From Apteryx mantelli (Eukaryota > Chordata > Aves > Apterygiformes > Apterygidae): 64,000 nucleotides of DNA. The stretch lies in the NCBI RefSeq assembly GCF_036417845.1, contig NC_089991.1, positions 13,795,001-13,859,000 of the forward strand, read 5' to 3'. This document shows positions 1 to 14,600 of the stretch, piece by piece. The notes beneath the pieces were generated by a model. That model did no database searches, was not told where the DNA came from, and saw nothing but the letters and a program-made list of their open reading frames with translations. Within the stretch, counting starts at the first letter, position 1; every line of letters begins with the position of its first letter. Both the position numbers and the translations under genes were made by a program.

Positions 1-3000
1 CATCAACAGATAATATAGAAACTTCTTGTTTGAAATTTGTAGTCTCATTTTTAAATAAACCAAAACAGACCAATGTATTCATAATGTTGGTGGTAGATGA
101 ACATTCACACCAATGAGGAAACACACACAGTGGTCCAAAGCACAGCAGTCTGGGAATAAGGGAAGACCACACTGGATGAGATTTGTGACCTCACTGCTGG
201 GTAAAAGCATAGAGTGACATTCACATTTACTTTAGGGTTACTCCTATTTATCCCAACTGTGACATGGCTTCAGGGAATGCTCCTCTTTAGCTTTTCCTCA
301 GGATGTTAGAAGCAATTCTCATGTTTAGGGTCAAGTAACTGTTCTGTCCAAGTGTTGTTCTTGTTCATGCCTCTGCTAGCTTTAACATCATCACAGCTGC
401 CTCCGGAGAAGATAGCAGGGACATCTATTATTTAATGTCTCATGCAATTTTACCCACAACCTGACTGCCATATAGAGTGGTGTTTTCCATTCATATAAGA
501 TTCTTTCTTTACAAAAAAGAGCAGAAGAAAGCAGCATAGCAGAGTGCAGCAGAAGGATGACCCAATAACAGGAATGCATGCAGGATTGACTGAATTTACG
601 GTTGCTGAGAAGAACTGGTGCGACTGAGACTATTGCTGAACACAAAACAATTTTTAACAGCTATTCAAAACATAGGGAGAGACTCTTCTTGGCAATCAGT
701 ATAGGTTTTAAGCCTGTCAGCATCACCATCCAGAAGTTTAGACCCCAAACTATAAAGAAAAGAGGCAAATGATGTCTCCTCAGAAAAGAAGCCAAATAGA
801 AGAGTAGTTCCTTTAATAGCAGGATGTAAGTCTAGTAATGCTTGTTTGTTTGTTTTTTCCCCCGAAAGAGAGGACGTTTAGAGGCAATAAGATTTCAAAA
901 AGACACAAAAAAGACTTAATTGAATTAAGGAGTTGGGCAGAACAGTTTTTCTGTTAAGCTTTTGGATAAGCAATCAGAGTATGTGACTGGTTAGGTGGTT
1001 ACAAAACACAATAGAAACAGAAAACACCTTCTTTTCTCTTGGAAGAAACCCAGTAACTTCTTATCGCACAGATCAGTTACATGTGGTTCATTGTCAGAGT
1101 TGAAAATAGTTTGTTGGTCCTACTTCCTCTTTTCTCCAGTGCTACATTTGGCGATTTGTAGTTTGAGGCACTCAAAGATACTTAAACAAGAACCGAAGCA
1201 AAACAATTAGAAACCAGAGATACAGGGCAGCCATCAAGAGGATATATAATAAAAATAACATTGTTATCATCTTAATCAGGAATCCTGATTATTTCAATAA
1301 CAGGTATTATTGAAATCACAAAAATAATAGACCTGAGGGAATTAATGTATTCCCTAGGGGAGGGAGTCTACTATCCATGGACTCTCCATACTTACTGTGG
1401 TCTCCTACAAGATGTTTCAAAGCTTTAATCCACTGAGAGGGCAAACACTTTGTCCTAACTGATGTCAAAATTGGGCACTAACAGCTTATATATGGTTAAC
1501 AAAAGTTTGTTAACATTTCAAAATTTAAAGACTCTAAGGGAGCAATTGTTTGAGTACCCTTCTAGCTCCAAATAGAAACTGCCAGCTGAGAAAATCTTCT
1601 AGAACCTGCACATTTAAGTATATCAATAGTCCAAAATTAACAATTTATGTATCTCTTTTCTTGTACCTACACCTATCAATATAATTCCTAGACACTATCT
1701 TAGTATACCCTAAATACCAACATATAAATACCTTCTTTCTAGAAAAGAGCATCTCTTTCCATATTTATAAGAAAAGTGGTACCTAATGTGTCTCACCTGC
1801 ATTACTTAGTCAGCAGTTAATACTTTGCTTCTCTCTCCACAGCTGATACCTGATAAAAACTTAATCAAAGAGATTCTGCAACACTGGGTTCCTCTCATAC
1901 CTGAGTAATGTTTTCATCAGGGTTTAAATATCTACTCCCACATTTTCCTGCCTCTTTCACATAGAAATGTACTTTTTTAACAAGGTTAAGCTTTAAAAGA
2001 ATTAGTTCTATTTTCTGAAGTTATGCACATCCCCCTCTTTCATCCTGAAAAGCTTAACATTTTATAAAATCTTTGGCACTAGTGTAGCACTGGTATTGTA
2101 AAAATAGTTACTCCTCATTGCTAACACTTACTAGTTTTGGCCTGTTTCATTGAAATGACACCATACTGCCTGTATCCGTGTCTGGCTGTTGCAGCTCACA
2201 TCTGCACTGGCCCTATGTTTGGTAATGAGACATAATTCAAACATACAGTTTCCAAATACCTGAACTTGGTTCAGGAAGGATTCTGGGGATACACGTCTGT
2301 TCCCCTTGGAGATTATGGGCAAAGTGGTCTCAGTTTGGACAATTATATCCTTATTTGCAGTAGTTTGAAGTTACCAGATCCAGAGTGCTCTTGGTAATCA
2401 GGGAGGTTTGCAAAGTAATGATATCACTTCTCATATATATTAACTATGGAAGCCCTGGCAGATTGTGTGCTACTAGGGTGTTTTGGCTGCACTGAGTGGA
2501 ACAGTCTCTGCTGTCCCTTACTATAAGCAACCCAGGGCTGTCTTCTCTTGCCCTAGTTGATGAGAGCTTTTGTGGTTTTCTCTAACTGAGAAAGAGATAG
2601 TTCAGTTACCCGGTGAGCAGGTTTAGCATAGCCATGTAATCTGCTTCTGTTTGTTTCAAAACATGAAGGCGTTGCTTAGAAATTCATATAAACTATAAGT
2701 TGTTTAATTTCACACAAGTGACAAAGCAGTTTGTGTCAGTCTGTGGGAGGATTACAGGGAGCCTTTTGGGGCAGAATGTGCCAGTGGCGATGAGAGGTGC
2801 AATCTGCTACCAGTCACCAAATGTACCTCTGCTCGCCTTTAGGATGGTGCAGAGCCTATTAAAACAAGAGGCCTAAGAGATGACAGGAAGGCCGTGCTGT
2901 AAGACAGTATTGCAAAACACAAACCCGTTCCAGAAATAGCATCAAATCTTAAGGCAAGCAGTAGGGGGAAGGCAGTAGGCACAGGTGATACTCTGTGATT

Positions 3001-3050
3001 CCTCACCATTTACAAAGGGAGCAAAGGAAGCTTTGTCCTCCCTTTAGTTT

Positions 3051-3064
3051 GGGGGGGGGGGGGG
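3051..3064 (+). repeat. G14 mononucleotide run
   Basis: Fourteen consecutive G after TTT. It is probably unstable in length and prone to sequencing error. No coding context. Confidence 0.95.
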
Positions 3065-6000
3065 TTGTGCTCAGACAGGAAAACTACACTAAGGGTTGGA
3101 TTCAGAAGAGAGCTATAATTGAATATGGAGCTGGGAGGTGGGAGACAATCTCCTGTCCTCCGCCAGGCAGTGGGGTTAGGGCTGGGGCAGAGAGTGGAAG
3201 GCATTCCAAGCCGGAATCCCACCAGGGTCCTGCTCACTGCGGGAGCTGGGTGAGGGCTGCAGCCAGGATGAGCTGTAATTCAATGCTTGTTTGGCACAGG
3301 GAAGGAACTTGTTTTGTCGTTCCTCTGTTAGGAATGGTGCAAGCCCTTCCCTAACAAAATGCTTAAGCCTTGCTGTAAAGTCGCAGTGAAGTATAATCTC
3401 CGGAAGTAACTGCAGCCTTGCTCCTTGCAATGATGGGCTTGTCCACTGCAGGGGTGGAAACCAGCCACAGAGAGGAGAATCTGAGAGTGGACACAGCCGC
3501 AGAGACAAATCTGTCCCTCTTCTGTTCTGCTCTGTGTCACATGAAATCATCTATTTTTCGGCTGTGTTCAGAAAGGGAAGAGTTGTGCTGGTGTGAGGCA
3601 GGCAGCCAGAGACATGCCGTGGTTCTCCCAGGAGGTGGCACCTCAGTGGTGTGGATGCGATAACAGCCTTTCCCATGCCCACATGGCACCTCTCTGCCTT
3701 CAGGATGCTGCTTGTGGGAAGCCTGAAAGTGCATGATCACAGCTTGCGTTCTGCATTAGCAGAAGGTGTATGTGACATGGCCCTCTCTCAGGCTGCTGTT
3801 CTTCAAGGAGACATCATTAACCTTTGGGAATGAGATACTAAAGCTCTCATGCCTATGGCTGATGTATTGTGATTTCCTATTATGTCTGGGAATATCTAGG
3901 CCTAACAGGGGAAAAGCTTCCTTTTTAGTGATCATTGTGACTGTCTTATGCTGGAATTTAATGTCCAGTTAAGGAGAGAAAGAAAAAATTTTAGTTCGTT
4001 CCAGTTCCTCACATTTTTTAAATGTGTATCTCTGTACATTTGCTTGTCTCTCAATAGTTTAGCACTCTTCATGTCCCACAGAATGTGAAAAATATCCCTT
4101 TAAGGACAGTTGTTAAATTATTTCTTGTAACTCATGGTGTATGTAACTCGAATACAAACTTTTGCATTACTAGAAACTCTCCAACCATTGGCATACTGTA
4201 AGATGAAAGTTGAAAAGCATGCTGCATGCTTATGAGTTATTCAGGAAGGGATAGATGCACACAGTTTAGATTACTATTTGAATACTGTTTGAATAATTTG
4301 AATTACTATTGGAATACTATTTGAACTATGCCTCCTTTTGATTGATTCCAGAGGAAGATTATTACTGCCTCAGTTTCCCCATTCCTTAAGGAACTGAATC
4401 CCAGAACCCAAGTGTTACCAAATTTTAATTATTATAATTATGCTTTATTTATCTTCTGCAAAACAGAGACCAAAATTTTGCTTCTTTATTTAATGTTTTT
4501 TTGTTAAGGAAGCCCATAATATTTGCAACTGAGGAAAAGGAAAATAATAGATAAAAATATGTATGGAGTTTATTCAGGCATCAGTCCAAAAATCCAAAAG
4601 TCAGGCACACTAGCACAAATAGGCCTGGTAAGTTTGCATAATGAACTCTGAAGAATATCTTACTTTCATTTAATATTGTCTATTTTATTTTTCACTGATG
4701 GTTCCCTCAGTTCACTTACTTAGAGAAAAAAAGTGAGACTGTGATGAGAGTTACAGATGTCATAGAGATAGATGAAGTAGGAAAGCCTGAAAAGAACAGC
4801 AAAAAAATAGAGATAATGAACTCCATGTCACAGACAATGGTTGACTTAACCTTTCGAGGAAAGTTTCCTAGGCAGGCCTATCTGTCTCACATTTCTTGAC
4901 AATCATCATGATTTTTTGTTTTGTTTTGTATTGTTTTCCATGACAGATACATATTTTTCTCCATGTGGCTTGTTAAACTCAGAAGAGGCCCTTGTATCTT
5001 GTAAGTGAGTATTTAGAATCCTATAACCATTTTTCTAAGAAAGAAAATTCCGTGTTTCCTCAGTCAACAGTTTATTTTTCTACTTAGTTAAAACACTAAA
5101 TGTGTGTTGATTGTTGCTTTCTACCAAAAGATGTAGTTTTAGCACTCTGATGTTCTGCATTGTAATTTTTAATGCCTTGGAGAGGTAGGGCAAAATATCC
5201 ATGTGAACAGAGGTGTGTGGATTTACCTTTGGGGGAAATTCCCTTTCAGGCTTTATGTTGCTATTGAGTCTTATTTTCTACAAAAAAATGTTTCTCTGCA
5301 AAATAAAACTTTTAAATTGCATATTCTTACCCACTTGTCTATATCTGCCTCTTCTCAGTTTTCTGAGATTATACTCCTTAAGAATAATAAGATAAGAACT
5401 TCCCTGGGAGAGGAACTTCCTTTTTTGTTCTAGCTTTATGATAGGTCAAACAGAATGTGAAAACTAGTCAGTAAATAGGACTCCTAGATGCTACAATAAA
5501 ATAACTAAAATAGCATAACATAGTATCACCAGTGTCTGAGCACAAGAATGAATTAGGTGGCATGAAACTGTCAGCTGAGGCAGGTATTTTCCCATTAGTC
5601 CCCTTTTGTGCCCGATATTTACTATATGTACTTTATTTAGCAATGTTTCACTGTTAGTATCCACAGCCCCTGGGATTTCCTCCTGCATGCATCCTGCACC
5701 TGCATTTACTTAGACTGGCAATGAGCTAGTGCGCATGGCTGTACTCCTCTACAATACCAGGGAAGCAGCCTGCTGACATCACCACGACTGGGCGCTGTAC
5801 TTTTAACAGCTCACAAGAAAACAATGAACTCAGTGTGTCGCTCCACCCAATCCACGTTTGCTGCTGTCTGTATCACAGGATTGTACCCTGGTGTACAAGC
5901 CACAAGTTTAGCCTAAAATGATTGAGGTATTCAGCATAGTTCTTCCACAATATTAACTTTGTGTATTGCTCTAAATGCATATATTATTAGTAGCAATAAG

Positions 6001-6231
6001 GCATTAACTGCAGCAAGACATATCTTTGAAGTAACGTAGGTTGTCATAGCTTAATGAGCTGACAAGCTAATTGAAGGAGCTACATGAAAGATGTTATTTC
6101 CATTTACTGATTGGGAAAGTAGGCCTCAGCAGATTTTTGCACGCAGATTTGCCACTGTGTTGAGAACTCCCTTAGATGAGAATAATTTACAAGAGTTTTT
6201 ATACTACACTTCTCCATTGCAAAGCAAAATC

Positions 6232-6300
6232 AGGGCCAGAGAGATTACATGATCCGCCCACAGTCATGCAGAAAGTCTGTGGCATTAAAAGGGACAGCCA
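6232..6300 (+). repeat. MIR-like SINE remnant (degraded)
   Basis: The stretch resembles the MIR segment that reads 'gagaggttaagtgacttgcc' followed by a cacagcaagtc-tgtggc block. Here the pieces are agagagattacatgat, cacagtcatgcag and aagtctgtggcat. The match is by eye and diverged. A weaker upstream piece (about 6100-6135, 'ccatttactgattgggaaag') may belong to the same copy. Confidence 0.45.
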
Positions 6301-8854
6301 TGTTTCCCTATTTTTCACTTTAGGCCTACTGCTATCCTTCATATTTATACCTCTTTCTATATTTGAAATACGTATTAAAGTGTTCCAACTCACCAAAGTT
6401 TCTAGGAATAACCTCAATTATCTAAGAAGAATAGTCTCTTGTCAAACAAAACTATGAAAATGGTACTTTCAATAATTTCTGTAGCATAATATAATTTGAA
6501 AAGAATGGTCTTATCATATATAAGAGTTCAGTCTCCTGAAAAATAGGTTTGTCAATGTATAGAAAATGTATTGGCTCTTTTGGCACACATTTCTATGGTA
6601 TTCTGTATATAACATAGTTCATGCTAAGGTAAAGAAAGATGCTACGTATATAAACTATACAGCAACTATGCTTACCTTCTTGTCACGTTCTCCCTTATGT
6701 TTTAAACCAAGATGACTCCATTTTCCCTAAAAAAGAGGAAGGCCTTAAAATAACACACAGTATCATTTTACTTCTTTTTCTTAAATTCTTTTCAATTAAA
6801 CAGAAGATCAGGGACATTACAGTTCTGACACAGCAATATACAGTGCCAGTTTATAGCAGACGATGGAATTATATGAGTAGCATTGTTTAATCTACAGGAT
6901 TTTTTACAACAATTTTGATGTTGTGGAAGATGGTAAGAAGCAGCTTTCAGCACACAGTCAAACTCAGTGGCTCTGGAAATCAAGAAATATATTTAGAGCT
7001 TTAGAGATTGATCATTTGTTCAGATTCAGGTGACATTTTTGAGAGGCAATCAATATGGAGTGCCATAGAAACTTCAGAGTTCATCTGAAAGGCATTACTG
7101 TGCCATTGCCAATGTCGCACATGATTAACATAAGGTTTATTGCACCTCCATTTCTCGTATTAGCTACTTCTGCAGAAGTAACCTTTGATTTGGAAAACAG
7201 TGAGTTAACTCACCAGTATACTGCACAGACATAACTTTTATTAATGATGATCACATTTATTAATGTGACCATAATCAGTTTAGCACCATTTCCCAGTTGT
7301 TTATCCATTCCCTTCGCCAGAGGCATTGCTTTTAATTCTCTTCCATCTATTTGTTCTGTTGGAGGCAGCTGAAGAATGTTCTAAAGAAAAAGATTGCAAT
7401 GAAAATGCCAATGTAATAAAACAAGCATTTAGTAGAAATGCAGTTTTCTTTGAAAAATAATTGGCATTTTTTTTATTACAACTAAATCAAAATACTTCAT
7501 TTCCATAGACTTATGGCATGTGTTGTGTGTTTCATTCTGTTTATTATATCCTGGATTTTTTCATGCCCTTAAATGTTCAGGTTTTAACCAGCTCTGCTCT
7601 CTCCACATAGAAAAGAGCCATCTGAACTGTATCTACATGTCTACTCTTTGTGTTGGCTTCTGTAAGACACCATGTGTTTAAATACCATCATGAGTCTACA
7701 CACAATAGCATTTTTGTTCGTATATTAAGTAGCTCTCTTCAAGGCATAGTCAAAATGCTGCCTTTTCAAGTTGCTTTACATCCAGTAAGTGTAATAGCGT
7801 TAGAGTTATGCAACTGAAAAAGTATTAGTTTTTATTAACTTTTATAACTTTTAGCGGAACTGAACCAAAAGAAGCATACAATACCTCCTAAAGATTTTGT
7901 GCTACAGCCTTCATGTTTCATAATATTCTCCCACTTTGAAGGTACCAGGGGAAAGATTCTGGGAGCCTACTTACTTCCAAGCCAGGCAGATTTTCCAGAC
8001 AAACTGATTGCCAGTGCTGTCTTCCCACTGTGTCCAAGATGACTGTCATTTTCCATCTTACCCTGTGGCTGCAATTCCAGGTGCTTGTTAATTTTAATTC
8101 AGCATGGCACAGAGTTTTTAAACAGTCAGTGAAAGAGAAAGGTGGTTATTAGGATAGAAGGACAAATGTGTTCTGAAAAATATAGATTCTTTCTCTTTTT
8201 GTAGTTATTATGTATATATGACTGATTTTGCTAGAGCAGGATAGCTCCGTCACGTTTCCCATCACATTTCCCAGCTCTGCTTTGTAGGGTACTCTCTGTG
8301 CAGTGGAAGCCAAACTGTCCGTCACTGCCAACCTTAACATACTCAGCTTTACCTTTTTCATGCATCACCTTGCTGCTTCAAGTAAATGTTAGTTTACCCT
8401 TGAAACATAAAAAACAGAGTTTCAAAAATAATGAGATTCACCAAAAATCAAAACTATCTGATCACTCTTAATTTAAAGTGAACACACATAAGCTGCATAG
8501 TGAGAGATCATGGACTTAGACAGATGCATTCATATTTATGGTATCTCTAACAACATAGGTTTTGGCGTACTTTCATCATCTAACACAGCTGTGATCATTG
8601 CTAAGATATATTTACCTTCCACTTTGCTGCACAGAGAACACGTGTTGCTATGTGTCACACAGTTACACAGATGGGATTGTATTCTTTCATACAGAGACAG
8701 GGTTTGTCTTCTGATGATCTGGCACAAGCACTGCATTCATTCTTCAAACATGTAAATATGTAACTTTTCAAATTATGGAAGAAGGGGTAAATTAAAAGGA
8801 AATGTTGATCCATGTTATTTTATGATTGTATCAGAATTGTTCTCTAGCAAGTTA

Positions 8855-8945
8855 TTGTAGAATCATAGAAATGCTAGTTGGAAGAAATCTCTGGAGATCA
8901 GATAGTTCAACATCCCTTTCAAAGCAGGATTCTCTAGTGCCGAAT
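8855..8945 (-). mobile_element. CR1 LINE 3'-end fragment, minus orientation
   Basis: The segment reads agaatcatagaaatgctag, then ttggaagaaatctctggaga, tcagatagttcaacatccc and tttcaaagcagga. This follows the reverse complement of the conserved CR1 3' end (ending in repeated 'attctgtg' units). It is a short 5'-truncated copy with no coding capacity. Confidence 0.8.
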
Positions 8946-10874
8946 ATTGCATCTTGTTTTACAGACTGGTAAGCAATACTTTGGGGCAAACCACTGTTCT
9001 TATCCCAGATCTCAGAAAAAAAAGAAAAAAAACCCCAATGAACTGGTGGCGTTACTGTCTTGCATTATGGGGTTTGATTGTTGTGCCTTTAGTCATAACC
9101 AAGACAGCTACAATCAACACTGGCAAAACTGGAGTTTGGACTAAGAGAAAGACTTTGGTCATAGTGTGATTTGTATTGAAATATTTAGGGAGAATGAACA
9201 CTAATAAACAAGACAAGTTGGACTAACCCAATTTTGTTGTTCACTGGCAATGCCTAGGACAAAAATCCAGATACATAGCATATATTCACAGGAATTCCTG
9301 TGGTGAAAATCAAATTCATTAATAGAAGAAAAGATTCCAAAGAAATCCAACTTCCTGCACTAAACTGTGGAGTTTTACGTAACATCAAACATAATTATAG
9401 TCACGTGGTTTGCGTATTATATTTTAGGTGTTATGTTCCCTTGAAAAAAGATTATCTGCAATGTGTAGATATATGTGGGAATTTTCAGCTACAGCATCCA
9501 TATATGAGATTGCAACCTCTTTAGTCATTCTTATAGGTTTCCTTGCACCTTGGATCAGATCCAGAGGAAGCCAGAGAAACCCAGAGTATTTTACATTTTT
9601 AATCTTGAGCGTTGATAGTGGTGGAACTGACATTATATACCAAATATCTGCAAATAAGACAACCACCAGTTTTGCAAGTGATGTTTACAATTATCTTTCA
9701 CAGCCCCAAATCAATCCCTTATTTAAAGACACAAGTTAGAGAAGTGTCATGTCACTTGTTCTGGATCCAAAACAACATATCATTTTTGATCTAGGTAATC
9801 TGGATTTTGTCTACATGAGTTTGACCTTCAGTTTCCCCTACCGTGAAAACTGCAGCTGTGAAAGTGGCAATGAAGAGCATGAATGAGGAAACTTTTCAGA
9901 GGAAACACAGGCATATCAATTTGAACTGACCTTCCTGAGTGGGGGGGATCTAAAGTCCCCACTCAGAATCTGGAAATACTGTGAAAAGGCAGGTACAGTC
10001 TTTTTAAAAATGGATCTGCAGAAAGCAGAAGAATGGTCAATTCTGGTATAATTTCATCTGGAAACAGAATATACCTGGCATAAATAGAGTGGAATGGACA
10101 AGGGAATCAAATCAAGCAGGCTAGTAGGGGGAGCACAGGAGCAAGATATAAGTCTGATTTTCTTGGGCCTTGGCAAACCCTCCCAGGGACCTCAACATGT
10201 ACAAATTTTAGATTTTTGAACAAGACAATGAAATCACTTTCTAATATATCACAGAAACCTAGAAAAGACTGTCCTGGGGCTGTCCACCTTCTGAAAGAAA
10301 AAGTCTGCATCTTTCTCAGGGTGTTTTCCTGTAGAATGGTAAAAATGCATAAGAATCCTAAATCTTGCAACTAGCAGAAATATTTCTACACATGATGTGT
10401 GTACTTGATACAGTGCTTAAAGAGGCTGCCAGAACATGAATGACTGCTTTATTTGCATCATTACTGGCTGCTGTTTGCAGAGGCCACTTAATTGCAGAGG
10501 TTTACAGTTAACAGATAATGCCCTAGAGTATTGACTGAAAGTGAATGATTACAGCAGTGATCTAACCTTCACAACAGCAATAAAAATTCCTGCACTCACA
10601 CAGACAAGTATCCAAAAGTCAGCAAACTGCCACTGGGAGAAAGGAATGTTATGAAAAATTTAATTACCCAGGAGAATTGTGTGCTTTCCGAAGAGCTCCC
10701 TTTTCATTCAATGATCAGATAATTCCTTGATGTTTCATTTTATCTCTCCTGTTCAGAAAGTGGTCCAAGGTTTTATTTCCTTCATGCTGAACAAATCCAA
10801 TATCAAATCATCTACGAAAATATATTCTCATGAGCAGAGGTGCTGTTGCCATCATACCTAAATGTTTTACATGC

Positions 10875-10962
10875 ATCAGTGAATCAACCCTTACAATACC
10901 TGTTTAAGACGAGGTAGTATTTTCGCTCTATTTTACAAGCAAATAGTGTGGGCAGATTAAGA
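10875..10962 (+). repeat. MIR/L2-like remnant
   Basis: The order of blocks is typical of MIR: a 'ttacatgcatcagtgaatc' start, 'aacccttacaatacctgt', 'gaggtagtatt', then 'ctattttacaagcaaa'. These correspond to the consensus blocks for cacaacaaccctgtgagg, taggtactatt and cccattttacagatgag. Identified by eye; diverged as expected for an ancient amniote SINE. Confidence 0.6.
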
Positions 10963-11526
10963 TCAAACTGTTGAAAGTGTCTTCTGATTATATTCTCTGG
11001 GTTTGAGACACTGAAGGTATACTTTTCCTCAATACTTAACATTATTAATCAATTCAGAAATACTGAACAATTGTAGTACCTGGAAGCACTCACCGAGCAT
11101 GAGAAAACCTTTGAGCAATTTAGTATAAACAGCCTAAGCAGTATCACACTTGTTCTAGGGCAGGGTTAAAATCCAGCTCTCCTGGATGACCAAACACTGA
11201 TATTACCATAATGAAGCCAGCTGAATGTGAATTATATTCCATTGTAATTCAACAGTTTGTTATCTGGTATTATCTTTTAGCCAGACACATGGGATTCTGG
11301 TCTCATCTAAGGAATGCTTTATGCAATAGCAACTCTAAGGTACAGCAGGCAATTTTTCCTGTTGCTTGTGATGCCTTTAAGGAGCTAATTGCTAGTGTAG
11401 GAGTAAGCAGACTTGGATTTTGGTTCTGGCTCAGCCATACAGCTGAGATATCTATGAGGCTTTGATCAAAGTGGCTGCATTCCCCCTCTACACTTTGCCT
11501 TCTAGGCAAGGCCTGCTACATTAAAC

Positions 11527-11600
11527 GTGTAGAGGACCTAGCACCAATGGTCCTCATCTTCTGTGCTTACATACAACAATGACAGTAACAACAACATCTG
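11527..11600 (+). repeat. Degraded dispersed repeat (family not named)
   Basis: The stretch 'gacctagcaccaatggtcct' followed by 'catcttctgtgcttacat' and an 'acaacaatgacagtaac' tail resembles an amniote repeat module of the form cctagcacaatggggccc-tgatctca ... taatacaaataataat. A second related copy is at about 20985-21045 inside the Kazal gene. Family assignment needs a repeat library. Confidence 0.35.
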
Positions 11601-14600
11601 CAAATACCGTTTGGGCTTTATGGACAGATCAAGTAGCTTTATTATAGTGCTGGCATTTTTTTTCCGGGAATCCCTTGTGTCTAGAACTTCCAAGCCATAT
11701 GATTTTCAGACCTGTATTTCATTATCTCTTGCCATGGAAATGAAAAAGAAAACATGATAAGACCTTACTGTTAAACGTCTTCCTTTTCCTCCACAGATAT
11801 CTAGCTACATCCATGATATATGAGTACCTTTTCAGTGTAGAGTTATGAAAATTCTAAAACTCTATGAGTGCAAGGAGCTCAGTTTTATTTTTCCATTCTG
11901 TGCCAGTATCTGACTACCACTGTTTTATTTTCTAGCAATCAGGATCTGAGAGTGCTTCATCAGATCACTCAAGCTATGCACATTTTTCCTTCCCCATATT
12001 TCTGTCGTTGCTCCATCACATAAACTTGACCATCCAGATTGTCTGGCTGCTTCAGCATTTTCTTCGGATGACATTTATAGCAATTTGCAAATGATGTTCT
12101 TTGCTCTGGTATGTGGCACAAGCTGGTATGCTTCTCAGTGTTGTCTACAGCTATGAGCCACCACATGATGCTGGCAGGAGCTGATAAGGAGCCCAGGTAC
12201 TCCATATTGGAAAGTATTGCTCTCCAGTTGCTCTTCTTTACTGTTTTATGTCAGAAATGATCTGAAAAGAATTAAAGTCCAGGTGGGCTGTGGTGGATAT
12301 TTATATTGTCTATTTTAGGACTCTAACTTACAGGGCTGTAAATCATCCCTGTGGATCTGCATTGGCTACATAGGATCTTAGATTTGGTCCACAAACACAC
12401 TGTCAGTTAGATATCTGAATATACTAAAGCAAATAGTGTGAATATCCATTTTGACTTTAACACACTGTGCTAGAAGACAAAAAATAACCCCAATGGTCTG
12501 CTAGTTCTTCTAAAATTGTGATGAGCATTTCAAATATCAGAGTTTGGCTTTGTTTTCTCAATTTGGTCTTTTTCAGTCAAGACACATTCAGGGCAACATG
12601 ATCTGTTGGGAGACTCTCTTCGGTTGACTGAGTGTTCTGTGCAAAGCCACAAGCCTTTGAGCTATGAGAAACTTTTACAATATTACCTTGCTCATTTGCA
12701 TTCCTACTGCCTAATTGTTAGGGACTGGTTTCCAGATAAACAGAATGCATGGCAGTGTTAACTTTAGTTTGTTCCTAGGATAGGAAGAAGTATTTTTTGC
12801 CAACCTTCTCCATTAATTCCTCTCATTCAGTACTAAGAATTAGGTTCCTTACCTTTGTCAGCTTACCTGTTTTAACAGGAAACAATAATATCTGGTGAGC
12901 AATAAAATTTCACACTGGAAGATTTTTTGCTACCACTAGTTTGTCTTTAGTTTCGGTACCTGCCTATCTCCTTTCCTCCTACACGCCTTATGCATGTCCT
13001 AATCTGAAAGATAATAGGCAGAGCGATCTGACTAGCATCTTTCACGAGTCCATGCACACAGTCCTTAAGTCTTGCTGTTCTTGTGCCCCAAGTCATGGGC
13101 ACTACTAGCTCTAACCAACAGTTTCTCCTTACCTTAATTTGGATTTACCATCTATGTCTTTACCAGCAGCATATCCAATTAATGCTGGAAGCACTAACAT
13201 GAGCAGTCTAACTAAGGAGGAATGAAGAAATGCAGAAGAAGTGCCAGAATAATTTGGAGTTATAGTTTTGGAGGTGACCCAATGGGGGATTTTTATTGCA
13301 ATGCCCTTCTAAGTCACATGCCTTATCTGCAACTTCAAAACATGACAACTTCACTAGATTCTCAAAGATTTTCAGAAAATATTTCAGTAGTAGGTAATGT
13401 CCCTATCTTTGGCCAGAAAGAAAAATGAAGCAACTCTAATGTCAATTTACATCAGTATTTTCATACAATATGCCACCATTCTAGTGTTCTGCATCTTTTA
13501 TTCACCAAAGTTCACTCTGGGTTGAAACAAGAGTGGGAAGATAGCCAGGTAAACCTCTAATGAAGTCCATGTGTCTTTGTCTGTATTCGAATTTCAAGGA
13601 TTTCCAGCCCCTTTTTTTCATAAAGAAGATAAAAAGATGCCATCTGGACCTAGCCCTTTGTTAGTAACTCTGTCAGCATGCAGGATTCCTGAGTGCATGG
13701 CTTAGCTGAATTTATGGAGTTTTCTCCACCAAACAACAAAGGAAAAGGAAGGAGACAGTATGGTCAATGTGTATTTCACTCCAGGTTTTCTCAGCTAACA
13801 GATGGGTCCTTAGAAATTGGCAAAGATTAGATTGCTCTGATTTATGCACTAAGCTAAGCCTGAGGCAGAGAACTAGGAGAACAAATTGATAACTGCTCCT
13901 TAGCTTCTGGGTTTAAAATCTTCCCTGATATATCATCAGAACATAGTTCATGGCAAGGTAAACTTCTCACAGTCAGAAAATACTGAAGATGCAAGGACTA
14001 AATAAAGTAATGCATATGCTAGAAACCAGCTTGCTGTCTGTTGAGGCCCTTATTAACTAACCCTTTGTTAACAAAGGCTCTAGTGCAAAGCTGAAGAATG
14101 TAAATGTGAATTGTTCTACCAGCTCTTCTGGAATGAGATTAATAAGGTGACATTCTGGGGAACTATGGATTGCTATTCATGAACTGTGAATTTTCTTGTT
14201 ACATGTGCCAGTCCTTTATTATGATTTCATTATCAAACAGAAGAATCTGGATGCTGAAGATAAACCCCTTCACCACTTCCCCTCCCCACCAACACCACCC
14301 AAATGCAAATAAAGTCTGAGGAGCTTATTAAGAGAGATAACACCAAGCAGAAACACAGTCTGGGAGATGCCATGAAGCAAGTCACCACACTTCTCACCCT
14401 AGCAGCTTTTTGTTCCTCATATGAGCAACTTGGGTGATCCTGCATTCAGAGCACTAGTCCATCCTTTGACATATGAAAATATTAGTTAATTGTGACTTCA
14501 GTGACAAAGAGAAGAAAGCTGTGTGCTATGCAGGAACCCTTCATCCGTCTTCATTAGTCTGAATGTTTAAGTTTCCAATTTTATCCTGGCATTTCTCTAG

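Larger units (their letters stand above)
1..8854. other. Intergenic DNA, no gene recognised
   Basis: AT-rich intergenic sequence with only short open frames (124 codons at most) that lack protein-like composition or matching splice signals. It contains one 14-nt G run (3051-3064), a slightly GC-richer patch at about 2.9-3.8 kb that I cannot assign, and one MIR-like remnant. In mammals UBLCP1 lies downstream of IL12B. I looked for its C-terminal phosphatase exons here and did not find them. Confidence 0.6.

Noticed and set aside
3176-3550. 124-codon minus-strand frame in a GC-richer patch
   Set aside because: Overlapping frames occur on both strands, with no domain and no CpG clustering or splice support.
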